From an uncultured Clostridia bacterium (lineage in GTDB: Bacteria; Bacillota; Limnochordia; Darwinibacteriales; DTU012): a DNA stretch of 64,000 nucleotides. Position 1 is the stretch's first letter; each line of letters begins with the position of its first letter. The notes below the pieces were generated by a model that was not told where the DNA came from, did not search any database, and saw nothing but the letters and a program-made list of their open reading frames with translations. The DNA is taken from positions 158,593 through 222,592 of the forward strand of contig FIZJ01000006.1 of the NCBI GenBank assembly GCA_900019385.1, written 5' to 3'. A program made the position numbers and the translations under genes. Shown here in pieces: positions 35,454 to 44,367 of the stretch.

Positions 35454-35482
35454 TTGACCGTAAACCGTACCTGTGGTATATT
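35454..35482 (+). promoter_or_regulatory. tRNA-Trp promoter
   Basis: TTGACC (35454-35459), 17-base spacer, TATATT (35477-35482), 12 bases before the tRNA. Confidence 0.75.
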
Positions 35483-35493
35483 AAAGTCGTGCT

Positions 35494-35569
35494 AGGGGAG
35501 TAGCTCAATTGGTAGAGCATCGGTCTCCAAAACCGAGGGCTGCGGGTTCAAGTCCTGTCTCCCCTGCCA
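35494..35569 (+). tRNA. tRNA-Trp (CCA)
   Basis: A 76-base cloverleaf with encoded CCA. Acceptor AGGGGAG / CTCCCCT with discriminator G, anticodon stem TCGGT / ACCGA, loop CTCCAAA giving anticodon CCA, and T arm GGTTCAAGT. Confidence 0.96.
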
Positions 35570-35587
35570 CCCATCACCACAAAATTT

Positions 35588-35613
35588 AAGTCCGGACAGT
35601 GTCCGGACTTTTT
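35588..35613 (+). terminator. Terminator after tRNA-Trp
   Basis: Stem AAGTCCGGAC / GTCCGGACTT with AGT loop and following T run. It touches the 3' end of the convergent membrane-protein gene. Confidence 0.85.
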
Positions 35614-35983
35614 ATCTCTGCAGCATGCCTCCGCACAGGCTTCCCAGGATACCTAGGATACTCACCACCGCCAGCTGTTTAGCCCAAAACCAGTTGAGGA
35701 CAACGTGCAGATCGCCTCTGATCACAGTCATGATGATGAGAATCGCAGCACCCAGCAACAGCCCGTGCAGCCAAAGTCTTTGCTTAAGCCTTGTGCCGAT
35801 GTAAACAGCACCCGCAACAATGCTGGCGTAGTTTCCAGCTGTCAAGGCCGCTTTTGTATACTGCCACGGCGAAATGTAAGTGATTACCGCCAAGATCAAG
35901 GCCACACCCACCAGCAGTACACAGCTTACAGCCACACCTTGAATCAACAGCAAAACATTGATTGCACTGGTCGCATTTTTCAT
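35612..35983 (-). CDS. TIGR04086-type four-helix membrane protein
   Basis: This 123-residue protein has four predicted membrane helices, a pattern matching the TIGR04086 (DUF3792) family common in sporulating Firmicutes. No catalytic motif is visible; the Gly-rich SILGILGSLCGGML end is typical. ATG follows AAGGAGTGG. Function is unknown. It is separated by 51 bases and a terminator from the EF-G paralogue. Confidence 0.75.
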   Translation of the reverse strand: MKNATSAINVLLLIQGVAVSCVLLVGVALILAVITYISPWQYTKAALTAGNYASIVAGAVYIGTRLKQRLWLHGLLLGAAILIIMTVIRGDLHVVLNWFWAKQLAVVSILGILGSLCGGMLQR

Positions 35984-36033
35984 GGTTGGCCACTCCTTGA
36001 TAGCTTATCAGTCCCTAAATCCTATGTTATAGG

Positions 36034-36067
36034 CGAAAAAAATATGCAGCCGTTTCCGGCTGCATAT
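36034..36067 (-). terminator. Terminator after EF-G-like gene
   Basis: Stem ATATGCAGCC / GGCTGCATAT, followed on - by a run of seven T. Confidence 0.85.
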
Positions 36068-36086
36068 ATTTAGCTGCTGCTTGTGA

Positions 36087-38156
36087 CTATTCTTCTTTCT
36101 TGCTGGCTGCGATCACTTGTTCCGCCAAAGGCTGCGGCATCTCCTCATAGTGGCTGAACTCCATGGTGAAGGAGCCGCGGCCTTGGGTAATCGACCGCAG
36201 GTCAATGGCGTAGTTGAACATTTCACTTAAGGGAACCTGTGCACGAATGAGCTGTTTTCCGTTGTCAGGTTCCATACCCAGGATTTTGCCCCGTTTTTTG
36301 TTCAAATCTCCCATCACATCGCCCATAAAGCTCTCAGGAACGGTGATATACACATTCTGAATCGGTTCCAAGAGCACTGGGTTGGCCTCCATAAACCCTT
36401 TCTTAAGCGCCATGGATGCGGCGATCTTGAAAGCCATTTCCGACGAGTCGACACTGTGATAAGAGCCGTCGAACAAGGACACCCTCAAGTTCACAACCGG
36501 ATACCCGGCCAGAATCCCTTCGGCCATTGTTTCCCGGATGCCCTTTTCCACTGCCGGGATGTACTGCTTGGGAACTGCGCCGCCGAAGATGTTGTCCACA
36601 AACTCAAGCTCATCACCGCCCTGGCCGCTGCCGGGCTCGATTTCCAGCCAGACATGGCCGTATTGGCCCCTGCCGCCTGTCTGCTTCTTGTGCTTACCTT
36701 CCACCTTGACCTTGCCCCGGATTGTCTCACGGTACGGCACAGACGGAGTGGACAGTTTGACTTCGGCGCCGAACTTCTTGTGCAGCCTGGAGCACATTAC
36801 TTCCAAATGCAGGTCTCCGAGACCTGAGATAAGAATCTCGCTGGTTTCGGCACTTTTCTCCACTTTGAACGCGGGATCCGCTTCCGCCAGCCTGGCCAGC
36901 CCGTTGCCGATCTTGTCCTCATCACCTTTGGACAGCGGCTGGACCGCCATGGTCATTACCGGCTTCGGAAAATCAATACCCTTGGCAACAATCGTTGATC
37001 CCTTGACTGAAAGCACATCATTGGTATTGGTTTCCTGCAGTTTGGCCACAGCGCCGATATCTCCGGCTCCCAATTGGTTGACAGGGATGTTTTCTTTACC
37101 CTTCATCACGAACAACTGGCCGATTCTCTCTTCCCTGCCGCGGGACACATTGTAGACCACGCTGTCTGATTTGAGCGTCCCTGACAAAACTTTAAACAGA
37201 TTCAGCTTACCCACATATGGGTCGGCCAGTGTTTTAAACACGAGCGCGTTGAGGGTCGAATCGCTTGGTTTAATCTCAACCTCTTCGTTTGTCTTGGTGT
37301 CAATGCCGACATCCACTGTCTCCGCAGGGCTGGGCAGGCATTGAACGCAGTAATTCAACAACTCCGCGATGCCCACGTTGGTGGTGGCTGAACCGCAAAA
37401 CACAGGCACTACCTCTCCGGACTTGGTCCCCACAGCAAGGGCAGACTCGATCTCGGCGTCGGTCAAAGCCTCGCCCTCGAGGTATTTCATCATCAGTTCA
37501 TCATCAGTCACAGACACCGCCTCGATCAAAGCTTCTCTGGCGGCGGCCACATCGTCGGCCATATCGGCGGGCACATCCCCTATTGTGACCTTGTTTTGAT
37601 CCCATAAGTATGCTTTTTGCTGGATCAGGTCGACATGGCCTCTGAAATCCTGGGCATTGCCGATCGGCAGCTGCACTGGTACAACTTTAGTTCCGAACAT
37701 AGAGCGAAGCTGTTCCACCACTGTTTTGAAGTTGGCGTTTTCCCTCTCCATTTTGTTGACAAAAATGATTCTTGGCGTATTGTACTGTTCGGCGTATGCC
37801 CATGCTTTTTCGGTGCCCACTTCAACTCCGGATGAAGCGCACACAACGATTACGGCTCCGTCGGCCACCCTCAAGGCCGCAATCATATCGGCGACAAAAT
37901 CGAAATACCCCGGGGCATCCAGAATGTTGATTTTATGCTCGTTCCATTCAACGGGAGCTAAAGCCAGATCAATACTGATTTGGCGCTTGATTTCCTCAGG
38001 ATCAAAGTCCAGCGTGCTGGTACCGTCATCAACTCTGCCCATCCGGTTGATTCCCTTGGATACATACAGCATCGCTTCGGCCAGCGATGTCTTACCTGCA
38101 CCACTGTGGGAAACGAGAGCAATATTCCTTATTCTGTCACTACCGTAATCCTTCAC
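36087..38156 (-). CDS. Elongation factor G-like GTPase (EF-G paralogue)
   Basis: A 689-residue translational GTPase with full EF-G architecture. The G domain has G1 SHSGAGKTS, G3 DAPGYFDF and G4 NKME. Domain II and domains III-V follow (FAG-like KFGAEVKLSTPSVPYRET, GYPVVNLRVSLFDGSYHSVDSSEMAF). Canonical EF-G has AHIDAGKTT and DTPGHVDF, so this is the divergent second type found in many Firmicutes. GTG at 38156 lies behind GAGGAGGAG; the longer frame from 38219 is not supported. It is not in an rpsL-rpsG-fusA operon. Whether it translocates or only recycles ribosomes is unknown. Confidence 0.9.
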   Translation of the reverse strand: MKDYGSDRIRNIALVSHSGAGKTSLAEAMLYVSKGINRMGRVDDGTSTLDFDPEEIKRQISIDLALAPVEWNEHKINILDAPGYFDFVADMIAALRVADGAVIVVCASSGVEVGTEKAWAYAEQYNTPRIIFVNKMERENANFKTVVEQLRSMFGTKVVPVQLPIGNAQDFRGHVDLIQQKAYLWDQNKVTIGDVPADMADDVAAAREALIEAVSVTDDELMMKYLEGEALTDAEIESALAVGTKSGEVVPVFCGSATTNVGIAELLNYCVQCLPSPAETVDVGIDTKTNEEVEIKPSDSTLNALVFKTLADPYVGKLNLFKVLSGTLKSDSVVYNVSRGREERIGQLFVMKGKENIPVNQLGAGDIGAVAKLQETNTNDVLSVKGSTIVAKGIDFPKPVMTMAVQPLSKGDEDKIGNGLARLAEADPAFKVEKSAETSEILISGLGDLHLEVMCSRLHKKFGAEVKLSTPSVPYRETIRGKVKVEGKHKKQTGGRGQYGHVWLEIEPGSGQGGDELEFVDNIFGGAVPKQYIPAVEKGIRETMAEGILAGYPVVNLRVSLFDGSYHSVDSSEMAFKIAASMALKKGFMEANPVLLEPIQNVYITVPESFMGDVMGDLNKKRGKILGMEPDNGKQLIRAQVPLSEMFNYAIDLRSITQGRGSFTMEFSHYEEMPQPLAEQVIAASKKEE

Positions 38157-38288
38157 CAAATCTCCTCCTCTTGTCCTTCTACCACTGTCTAGACGCAAAG
38201 CATTTGGACACAATGTCAAACATTGATTTTATCCGATTTTATATTCCACAATCGGAGGGCTCCTTCCTTCCTGGCGGTGAAAATTATG

Positions 38289-39653
38289 TCACCACCACCA
38301 GCCCCAAGTACGCCTGATTGTCAGCATGTGCGACTCGTAATCGTATTCGCTTTCATATCCCAGCACAGGCAAAAGCGACAAAGGCAGATAAAACTTCCTG
38401 TCTTCGACAAGCACATTTTCCATCAGGGGAAGTTTCATATTACGCCAAGTCACCATGCTTGAACCAGGATCAATCACCATATAGTTCAACCCGCTGATCA
38501 GGAAAATCCGTTGGGATCCAAAGCGAATCAGGCTCAACGCCGACGCCAGGCCGTCGAGATCCAGGAAAACTCTGCCATTGTACAATTTGGCCTCAATTGA
38601 ACCAGAGAGGGTTTTGCTGTTATATCTAATCTCGATTGTCTCCGGATCGACCTGATGCAGCCGATAGTAGCTTCCGTCTGTTTCTTTGACAAGATAGCCG
38701 CCGTTTGTGGGTATCAAGTCCTGCACACTGAACAAAGGCAGCGATTCGACGTGATTCAAAGAGCTTGTTCCTATGGTATACCGCGATACCCCGCTGCGGC
38801 CGGACATGTTTACTATTCCCAATTCCGGCAGGAATTTGATCACCCGGCCGTCAAACTCAGCGGGAAAATGCCTGACAGTAGACAGGCTTTCTCCATTGTA
38901 CCTCCATGCGTAGAAGATGTTCTGTCCGGTGACTACAACAAGCTCTGGCAGTTCGCCGAGGCGCGTCTCGGCCAAGAATACACTGTCGATCGTTCCCCAC
39001 GGGTAGTTCTGCCACAACAGTTCCAGCTGTCCGTCCATCCACCCGAGCACACCAACATACCCTGAATGATAGGCGTAAATGACCTCATCTCCGCCGTTAC
39101 CGTCGAGATCCCCGGCACACACATACTTCACATTTGCATTGGGCTGAGAGCGCCAGAACAAGTCCAGCTCTCCATCCCAGCCGAGATAGACAAAGGCTTC
39201 TCCCCGCTCGGTAAGTACAACCACATCGCCCCAGCCGTTTCCCGTGATGTCGGCGACCAGCAGCCGCACCACCGGCGACCAAAGATAGCGCCGTTCCACG
39301 ACCTGGCGCCAGGTGCCTTGAACATGCTGATAGACATAGAAATTGAAATTGTCTGTTCCGATGATAATTTCCGGGCGGAAATCCCCAGTGAGGTCTCCAG
39401 CGGCGACGGCAGTCACATTGCCGGCAAATCCGGTGATTGTCCCGATGAGCACGCCCTGATCATAGATTCTCAGTTCGTTTCCCAAACCGGAAATGATCTG
39501 ATCTCGGCCGTTGTTCAGGACGCTTGCCACCGCGACCACACTGTTGTGCAAGTAAGGCAGCTCCTCAAGCAAATAATCTGCCTGGGCAGTCAGGCTGCAG
39601 CCGGCAATGATCAATAAACTGAGGAGAAACATCAGGCTCCATTTCGCGCTCAA
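38289..39653 (-). CDS. Secreted beta-propeller (FG-GAP-like) lipoprotein
   Basis: This 454-residue lipoprotein has a signal ending in IAGC. Repeated Asp-rich FG-GAP/VCBS-like blades follow (AAGDLTGDFRPEIIIG, VADITGNGWGDVVVL, CAGDLDGNGGDEVIYA), each with a DxxGDG-type calcium loop, over residues 40-250. The C-terminal 100 residues (YNGRVFLDLDGLASALSL...FYLPLSLLPVLGYE) resemble the copper amine oxidase N-terminal-like domain found in Firmicute surface proteins. It starts with TTG behind AAGGAGG. Function is unknown; extracellular binding is likely. Confidence 0.82.
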   Translation of the reverse strand: MSAKWSLMFLLSLLIIAGCSLTAQADYLLEELPYLHNSVVAVASVLNNGRDQIISGLGNELRIYDQGVLIGTITGFAGNVTAVAAGDLTGDFRPEIIIGTDNFNFYVYQHVQGTWRQVVERRYLWSPVVRLLVADITGNGWGDVVVLTERGEAFVYLGWDGELDLFWRSQPNANVKYVCAGDLDGNGGDEVIYAYHSGYVGVLGWMDGQLELLWQNYPWGTIDSVFLAETRLGELPELVVVTGQNIFYAWRYNGESLSTVRHFPAEFDGRVIKFLPELGIVNMSGRSGVSRYTIGTSSLNHVESLPLFSVQDLIPTNGGYLVKETDGSYYRLHQVDPETIEIRYNSKTLSGSIEAKLYNGRVFLDLDGLASALSLIRFGSQRIFLISGLNYMVIDPGSSMVTWRNMKLPLMENVLVEDRKFYLPLSLLPVLGYESEYDYESHMLTIRRTWGWWW

Positions 39654-39737
39654 TTGAAAGAAGCCTCCTTCATCTGTTGGTCCAGGGGATGTTATCTTAT
39701 ATTATTGGCCCTTTCAATGTCATTTCCTTCAATAAAA

Positions 39738-39763
39738 AATCCTCCCAAAAACCTGGAAGGATT
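39738..39763 (-). terminator. Terminator after tRNA-Pro
   Basis: Stem AATCCT-CC / GG-AGGATT with one mismatch, followed on - by TTTTTATT. Confidence 0.65.
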
Positions 39764-39778
39764 CTGCGCATTTGTTCA

Positions 39779-39856
39779 TGGTCGGGGCGACCTGATTTGA
39801 ACAGGCGACCTCTACCACCCCAAGGTAGCGCGCTAGCCAAACTGCGCCACGCCCCG
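39779..39856 (-). tRNA. tRNA-Pro (GGG)
   Basis: A 78-base cloverleaf with encoded CCA. Acceptor CGGGGCG / CGCCCCG, anticodon stem CTACC / GGTAG, loop TTGGGGT giving anticodon GGG, T arm GTTCAAAT. Confidence 0.95.
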
Positions 39857-39907
39857 ACTGACCGAGAATAGGATACCATAAATTCGACCGAAATGCAAGC
39901 TATATTC

Positions 39908-40183
39908 CTATGTTCCTACGGAATCTTTAAGCTGTTTCCCGGCTCTGAAGACTGGGACTTTCTTGGCTGGAATTGTCATTTCAGCACCGGTCTGGGGATT
40001 TCGGCCGACCCGCTCGGACCGCTGCTTAACCTCAAACGAACCAAAGCCGACCAATTGTACCTTGTCGCCTTTGGCCAAAGCTTCCGTAATGCTTGCAAAC
40101 ACCGCATCCACAGCGGCTCCGGCATCCTTCTTGGTCAGATTGGACTTGGCTGCAACCTGGTCAACTAATTCAGTCTTGGTCAT
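39908..40183 (-). CDS. hbs: HU-type DNA-binding protein
   Basis: A 91-residue HU: N-terminal helices [20 protein letters not shown], then [28 protein letters not shown] with the DNA-inserting Pro arm, and a C-terminal helix. ATG at 40183 behind AAGGAGGATATGGG is chosen over a 20-codon longer frame. It follows spoIVA, as in Bacillus. A 32-base palindrome lies just upstream of the ribosome-binding site. Confidence 0.97.
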   Translation of the reverse strand: MTKTELVDQVAAKSNLTKKDAGAAVDAVFASITEALAKGDKVQLVGFGSFEVKQRSERVGRNPQTGAEMTIPAKKVPVFRAGKQLKDSVGT

Positions 40184-40197
40184 CCCATATCCTCCTT

Positions 40198-40229
40198 CAT
40201 TAGTGTTATCACTAGTGTAACCACTAATG
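40198..40229. repeat. 32-base palindrome in the hbs leader
   Basis: Outer arms CATTAGTG / CACTAATG are perfect, the centre CACTAGTG is itself palindromic, and 13 of 16 pairs match overall. It lies directly upstream of the hbs ribosome-binding site and could be an operator or an mRNA hairpin. Confidence 0.6.
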
Positions 40230-40246
40230 ACGGGGATTATCAATAT

Positions 40247-41725
40247 TTACAAGATAATGCAAATTAGGCCTCCGCTGCCCTCGTTGATGATCTTCGAAAG
40301 GGTTTCCTGGAGTTTCTCTCGGGCATTCTCGGGCATCCGGTTCAGTTTAGCCTGGATGCCTTCCCTCACCAGATCTTGCAGCGACCGGCCCAGGAAATCG
40401 CGGCTCCACAGTGCATCCGGGTCTTCCTGGAACTCTTCTGTCAGAGATTGCATCAATTCTTCACCTTGCTTTTCCGTGCCAACAAGAGGAGTCACTTCGG
40501 TTGTGATATTAGCCCGAATCAGGTGAATCGACGGGGCGCTTGCCGTCAGTCTGATGCCAAAATGGCGTCCTTGTTTGATCAGCTCAGGCTGCTCGAACGT
40601 GATGTCGTCCAAAGATGGAGACACTATTCCATAGCCGGTTTCCCGCACCTGCATCAAAGCGGCCGCCAGTTTGTCGTATTCCCGTTTGGCTATGGATAAA
40701 TCCTGCATCAGCCGGATCAGATGGTGATCTCCATCTACTTCCAAACCTGTCATGCCGGCCAGCACCTGATAGAACAAAGCCCGATCCGCCGAAAGCTGAA
40801 TGTCCACTCTTCCAATTCCCATATCCATGGCCTGTAGCCTTACAGACTCAATCACATCGCTGCTTGACAAGACCGACAGGGACCCATCTACATCCCGCAG
40901 TCTTTCGATGGATTCAACACACTGGTAAACGGCGCTTTCGAAATCCTGCCGAAGCCAATGATCACTAGTCAGTTCCTCCACCCACCGCGGCAGCCTGAAA
41001 TTGACCTCCCGCACTGGAAACTCGTACAACGCGGACTGCAAAAGGGATATAATATCATTCTGAGACATGCGCAGGCAATCCAAGGGCACCACTTTGACCT
41101 GATAACGTTCCTCCAGACTGCTGGCAAGCTCAAGCGCACTGCTGCTGTGAGGTTGGTCTGTGTTCAGCACTACGACAAAAGGCTTTTCCAGTTCTTTAAG
41201 CTCGGCAATCACCCGTTCTTCCGCTTCGATATAGTCGTCCCTTTCCAGATCTGTCACCGAACCGTCGGTAATCACCACCAAACCAATGGTGGAATGCTCG
41301 CTGATCACTTTCCGTGTGCCGATTTCCGCCGCTTCTTGAAAAGGTATCTGATGATCAAACCATGGGGTCATCACCATCCGCGGCCCATCTTCGTCAAGAT
41401 AACCTTTTGCACCAGGCACGGTATAACCGACACAGTCAACCAGCCGCACTCTAAACCTGACACTGTCCTGCAGTACTATTTCCACCGGTTCTTCCGGCAC
41501 GAATTTTGGCTCGGTGGTGGTAATCATCCTTCCAGCCCCGCTTTGAGGCAGTTCGTCGTTCGTTCTTTCTCTGAGATGGATATCATGAATGTTAGGCAGT
41601 ACGAACAGATCCATAAAACGCTTGATAAAAGTCGACTTTCCGGTGCGCACAGGGCCGACCACACCAATATAGATACTTCCGCCGGTGCGGTTAGCGATAT
41701 CAGCAAAAAGATCAAATTTCTCCAT
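40247..41725 (-). CDS. spoIVA: Stage IV sporulation protein A
   Basis: SpoIVA is the ATP-driven polymer that forms the basement layer of the spore coat on the outer forespore membrane. The 492-residue product is of normal length. Walker A is GPVRTGKST near residue 25, with RTNDELPQSGAGRMITTTEP and the switch region VDCVGY. The C-terminus GGLICIIL is the conserved tail that interacts with SpoVM. ATG at 41725 behind GAAGGAGGG is chosen. It lies next to hbs, as in Bacillus. Confidence 0.97.
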   Translation of the reverse strand: MEKFDLFADIANRTGGSIYIGVVGPVRTGKSTFIKRFMDLFVLPNIHDIHLRERTNDELPQSGAGRMITTTEPKFVPEEPVEIVLQDSVRFRVRLVDCVGYTVPGAKGYLDEDGPRMVMTPWFDHQIPFQEAAEIGTRKVISEHSTIGLVVITDGSVTDLERDDYIEAEERVIAELKELEKPFVVVLNTDQPHSSSALELASSLEERYQVKVVPLDCLRMSQNDIISLLQSALYEFPVREVNFRLPRWVEELTSDHWLRQDFESAVYQCVESIERLRDVDGSLSVLSSSDVIESVRLQAMDMGIGRVDIQLSADRALFYQVLAGMTGLEVDGDHHLIRLMQDLSIAKREYDKLAAALMQVRETGYGIVSPSLDDITFEQPELIKQGRHFGIRLTASAPSIHLIRANITTEVTPLVGTEKQGEELMQSLTEEFQEDPDALWSRDFLGRSLQDLVREGIQAKLNRMPENAREKLQETLSKIINEGSGGLICIIL

Positions 41726-41778
41726 CAAGGCTTCCCTCCTTCGGATTGGCTCTCCAGGCAAACATGCGGATGGACATT

Positions 41779-41807
41779 ATAACTATATTAGAAGCTTGGA
41801 GAAATTA
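41779..41807 (-). promoter_or_regulatory. Candidate spoIVA promoter (sigma-E-like)
   Basis: Read on -, TTATAAT-like -35 region, about 15 bases, then TAATATAGT, loosely matching CATACAnT. spoIVA is sigma-E dependent in Bacillus; the match here is weak. Confidence 0.25.
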
Positions 41808-41820
41808 TAACAATGAAAAT

Positions 41821-41848
41821 AAAAAAATCACGGCAGCCCCGTGATTTT
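41821..41848 (-). terminator. Terminator after plsY
   Basis: Stem AAAATCACGG / CCGTGATTTT, followed on - by a run of T. It separates plsY from spoIVA. Confidence 0.85.
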
Positions 41849-41866
41849 CAAACGGCAAATCCCTTT

Positions 41867-42478
41867 TTAGTGCTTTTCAGCCTTCTGGCCGATGCGGTAC
41901 TCGGTACCCGCCGCCAACCGCCTAATGTTAGGACGGTGGCGCCAAATGACAAAAGCCCCAAGCATAATGCCGAAAATGACATAAACAGTGGGGTAGGAAA
42001 ACACAACCAAGCTGATGGGCAACGCCACTGCGGCCAGAATCGATGCCAGCGAAATATACCGGGTGAGCCAAAGCGTTCCGGACCAGATACCGAACAACAC
42101 AAGCAGCACTTTCCAGGACAACCCCAACATCACACCGCAGGTGGTAGCCACACCTCTGCCGCCCTTGAATCTGGCGAATACAGGCAGGCTGTGCCCCAAT
42201 ACGGCACAAACACCTACAGCCAGCCACGCCACATCATCGTCCAGGAATCTTCGGGCTAACAGCACCGGCGCCAGCCCCTTACCCGCATCCAGGATAAAGA
42301 CGATGATCGCCGGAACTATGCCCACAGTGCGCAGCACATTGGATACACCGATATTTCCGCTGCCGTATTCTCGAATATTGATATTGGCCCAGATTTTGGC
42401 AATCCACAACCCAAACGGCAGCGAGCCCATCAGGTATGCCAAAAGCATCAGCCCCAGGCCCGGTATCATCTGCTCCAT
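41867..42478 (-). CDS. plsY: Acyl-phosphate glycerol-3-phosphate acyltransferase PlsY
   Basis: PlsY makes lysophosphatidic acid from acyl phosphate. The 203-residue membrane protein has its three motifs: GSGNIGVSNVLRTVG near residue 40, GHSLPVFARFKGGRGVAT near residue 95 and a third near the C-terminus. It starts 2 bases after der, so the two are coupled. In Bacillus gpsA follows der; it is absent here and plsY takes that place. Confidence 0.96.
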   Translation of the reverse strand: MEQMIPGLGLMLLAYLMGSLPFGLWIAKIWANINIREYGSGNIGVSNVLRTVGIVPAIIVFILDAGKGLAPVLLARRFLDDDVAWLAVGVCAVLGHSLPVFARFKGGRGVATTCGVMLGLSWKVLLVLFGIWSGTLWLTRYISLASILAAVALPISLVVFSYPTVYVIFGIMLGAFVIWRHRPNIRRLAAGTEYRIGQKAEKH

Positions 42479-42480
42479 AT

Positions 42481-43791
42481 CTAGGTCCTCTCCTTCACTC
42501 TCAAGATAATCGGTGTGCCCTGGAACCCGTACTCTGCCCGTAGGCAGTTCTCCAGATAGCGCAGATACGAAAAATGCATCAATTGGCTGTGATTGACATG
42601 GATCACGAACACAGGCGGATTGACCTGTACCTGCGCCGCATAAAAGATCTTCAGACGGACACCTTTGTCCGACGGCGGCTGATGCATGGCGACGGCATCC
42701 TGAATGATCTCATTAAGCCTTCCTGTGGGAATGCGCATGCTCCGCTGCTGGGCTATGCTCACAGCCAAGTCCAGCAGCCTGTGGACACGCTTTCCCGTAA
42801 GGGCTGATACAAACTCTACCGGCGCATATGGCAAAAACTGCAGCCGATCCCGGATCTCTTCTTCGTATTCACGCATGGTGTTGGTGTCCTTCTCCACCAA
42901 ATCCCATTTGTTGACCACGACGGCACAGCCTTTGCCGTTTTCATGGACGTACCCTGCGATGCGCTGATCCTGCTCGGTAACACCCTCCCGGGCATCCAGC
43001 ATCAAGAACACCACATCTGAGCGATCGACGGCTCGCAGAGCTCTCAGCACACTGTAATGCTCAACTCCAGTGTCGATCTTGGTTTTCCGCCTCATCCCCG
43101 CGGTGTCAATCAGGACAAACTCTTGCCCGTTGTAGGTGAAACTGGTGTCGACCGCATCCCGAGTGGTTCCTGGAATATCAGACACAATTACTCGCTCTTC
43201 ACCCACAAACTGATTGATCAGAGTGGATTTTCCCACATTCGGCCTTCCTGCGACCGCTATTTTGATAGCATCGCTTTCCTCAAGGCTGCGGTCTTCCGGA
43301 AAACCAGAAATCACCTGATCCAGAAGATCACCGATTCCCCGCCCGTGTTCTGCAGAAACAGGCAGCGGCTCTCCAAGGCCTAACGCCCAGAACTCCGCGG
43401 CAATCGCCGTGCTTTCGGAAAAATCTTCGACCTTGTTGACACAGAGAATGACTTTCTTGGATGTTTTCCGGAGCTGCATGGCGATCTCCTCATCCGCGGC
43501 GGTCAGGCCTTCACGGCCGTCCACCACGAAGATGATCACATCCGCTTCATCTATGGCCATCTGGGCTTGGGCCCGGATTTGCCTGGTGATGGTGTCTTCT
43601 CCAGTTTCGATCCCACCGGTGTCAACCAGAATAAATTTCCTGGTCAACCATTCCACTTCGCAGTAGATTCGGTCTCGTGTCACTCCAGGCTGATCGTCGA
43701 CAATCGCAATCCTTTCTCTAGCGATGCGGTTGAATAAAGTGCTCTTGCCCACATTTGTCCGGCCCACAATCGCCACCATCGGTTTGGACAT
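42481..43791 (-). CDS. der: Ribosome-assembly GTPase Der (EngA)
   Basis: Der has two tandem G domains and a KH-like C-terminus and acts in 50S assembly. Domain 1 shows GRTNVGKST, DTGG and NKVE; domain 2 GRPNVGKST, DTAG and NKWD; the KH-like domain runs from about residue 350. The 436-residue length is typical. The ATG has GGGG about 10 bases upstream. Confidence 0.97.
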   Translation of the reverse strand: MSKPMVAIVGRTNVGKSTLFNRIARERIAIVDDQPGVTRDRIYCEVEWLTRKFILVDTGGIETGEDTITRQIRAQAQMAIDEADVIIFVVDGREGLTAADEEIAMQLRKTSKKVILCVNKVEDFSESTAIAAEFWALGLGEPLPVSAEHGRGIGDLLDQVISGFPEDRSLEESDAIKIAVAGRPNVGKSTLINQFVGEERVIVSDIPGTTRDAVDTSFTYNGQEFVLIDTAGMRRKTKIDTGVEHYSVLRALRAVDRSDVVFLMLDAREGVTEQDQRIAGYVHENGKGCAVVVNKWDLVEKDTNTMREYEEEIRDRLQFLPYAPVEFVSALTGKRVHRLLDLAVSIAQQRSMRIPTGRLNEIIQDAVAMHQPPSDKGVRLKIFYAAQVQVNPPVFVIHVNHSQLMHFSYLRYLENCLRAEYGFQGTPIILRVKERT

Positions 43792-43866
43792 AACTGTTTT
43801 CCCCTACACTTCTATGTTTTCACGGCCTTACTAATTCGCTGTCGCAGCCTGTTTTTCCTCTTTTGG

Positions 43867-44349
43867 TCAGCCTGGTTCTTCCAGTTCAGGGTTTTTCCGG
43901 CACGTCTTTATGGTTCCGGCCACAATGTTCGCCAAATTAAAAAAGGCCTTTTGGGTTCCTTTAACCACAAGCGGCCGCCCAATCGCGACTAATCCCAACC
44001 GGCGGGACAGGAACCCGCCGATCCGCATCAACCAGTTGACGGCAGGCAGCGTATCCACAAACAGCAGCTCATCCAAGTTCCCTCCAGCAAGAGCGGCGCC
44101 GCTTTTGACTGCTTTAACAATCCCTCTTTTGTCTCGGCCCCGGCCGCAGACATAGATGCCGTTTCCCCATTGATCCATCCCTAAAAACATCACCTGACCC
44201 CTGTGGTCCGACCGCAGCTGATCGAAGAGCTCAACGGCCCTGATTTCCCCACCGGTGGGCACCCGTTCTGTGCTCAGCTTCCCGAGGTGGATGGCGGCCG
44301 CGACTGGCGATGAATGTGTCCCCCCATAGCAGCAGTAGATGATCTTCAC
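43867..44349 (-). CDS. DUF3189 family protein
   Basis: This 160-residue protein starts KIIYCCYGGTHSSPVAAAIHLG, the hallmark of DUF3189 proteins, which are found next to sporulation genes in Clostridia. The CCYGG...S pattern hints at a nucleotide- or metal-binding loop, but no activity is known. It starts with GTG behind GAGGTGAAAA and lies 18 bases after the YIEGIA-capping gene, within the spoIIP cluster. Confidence 0.82.
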   Translation of the reverse strand: MKIIYCCYGGTHSSPVAAAIHLGKLSTERVPTGGEIRAVELFDQLRSDHRGQVMFLGMDQWGNGIYVCGRGRDKRGIVKAVKSGAALAGGNLDELLFVDTLPAVNWLMRIGGFLSRRLGLVAIGRPLVVKGTQKAFFNLANIVAGTIKTCRKNPELEEPG

Positions 44350-44367
44350 CGAGTTTTCACCTCATAA

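Noticed and set aside
40958-41782. 274-codon open frame on + opposite spoIVA
   Set aside because: Antisense shadow; spoIVA is unambiguous.
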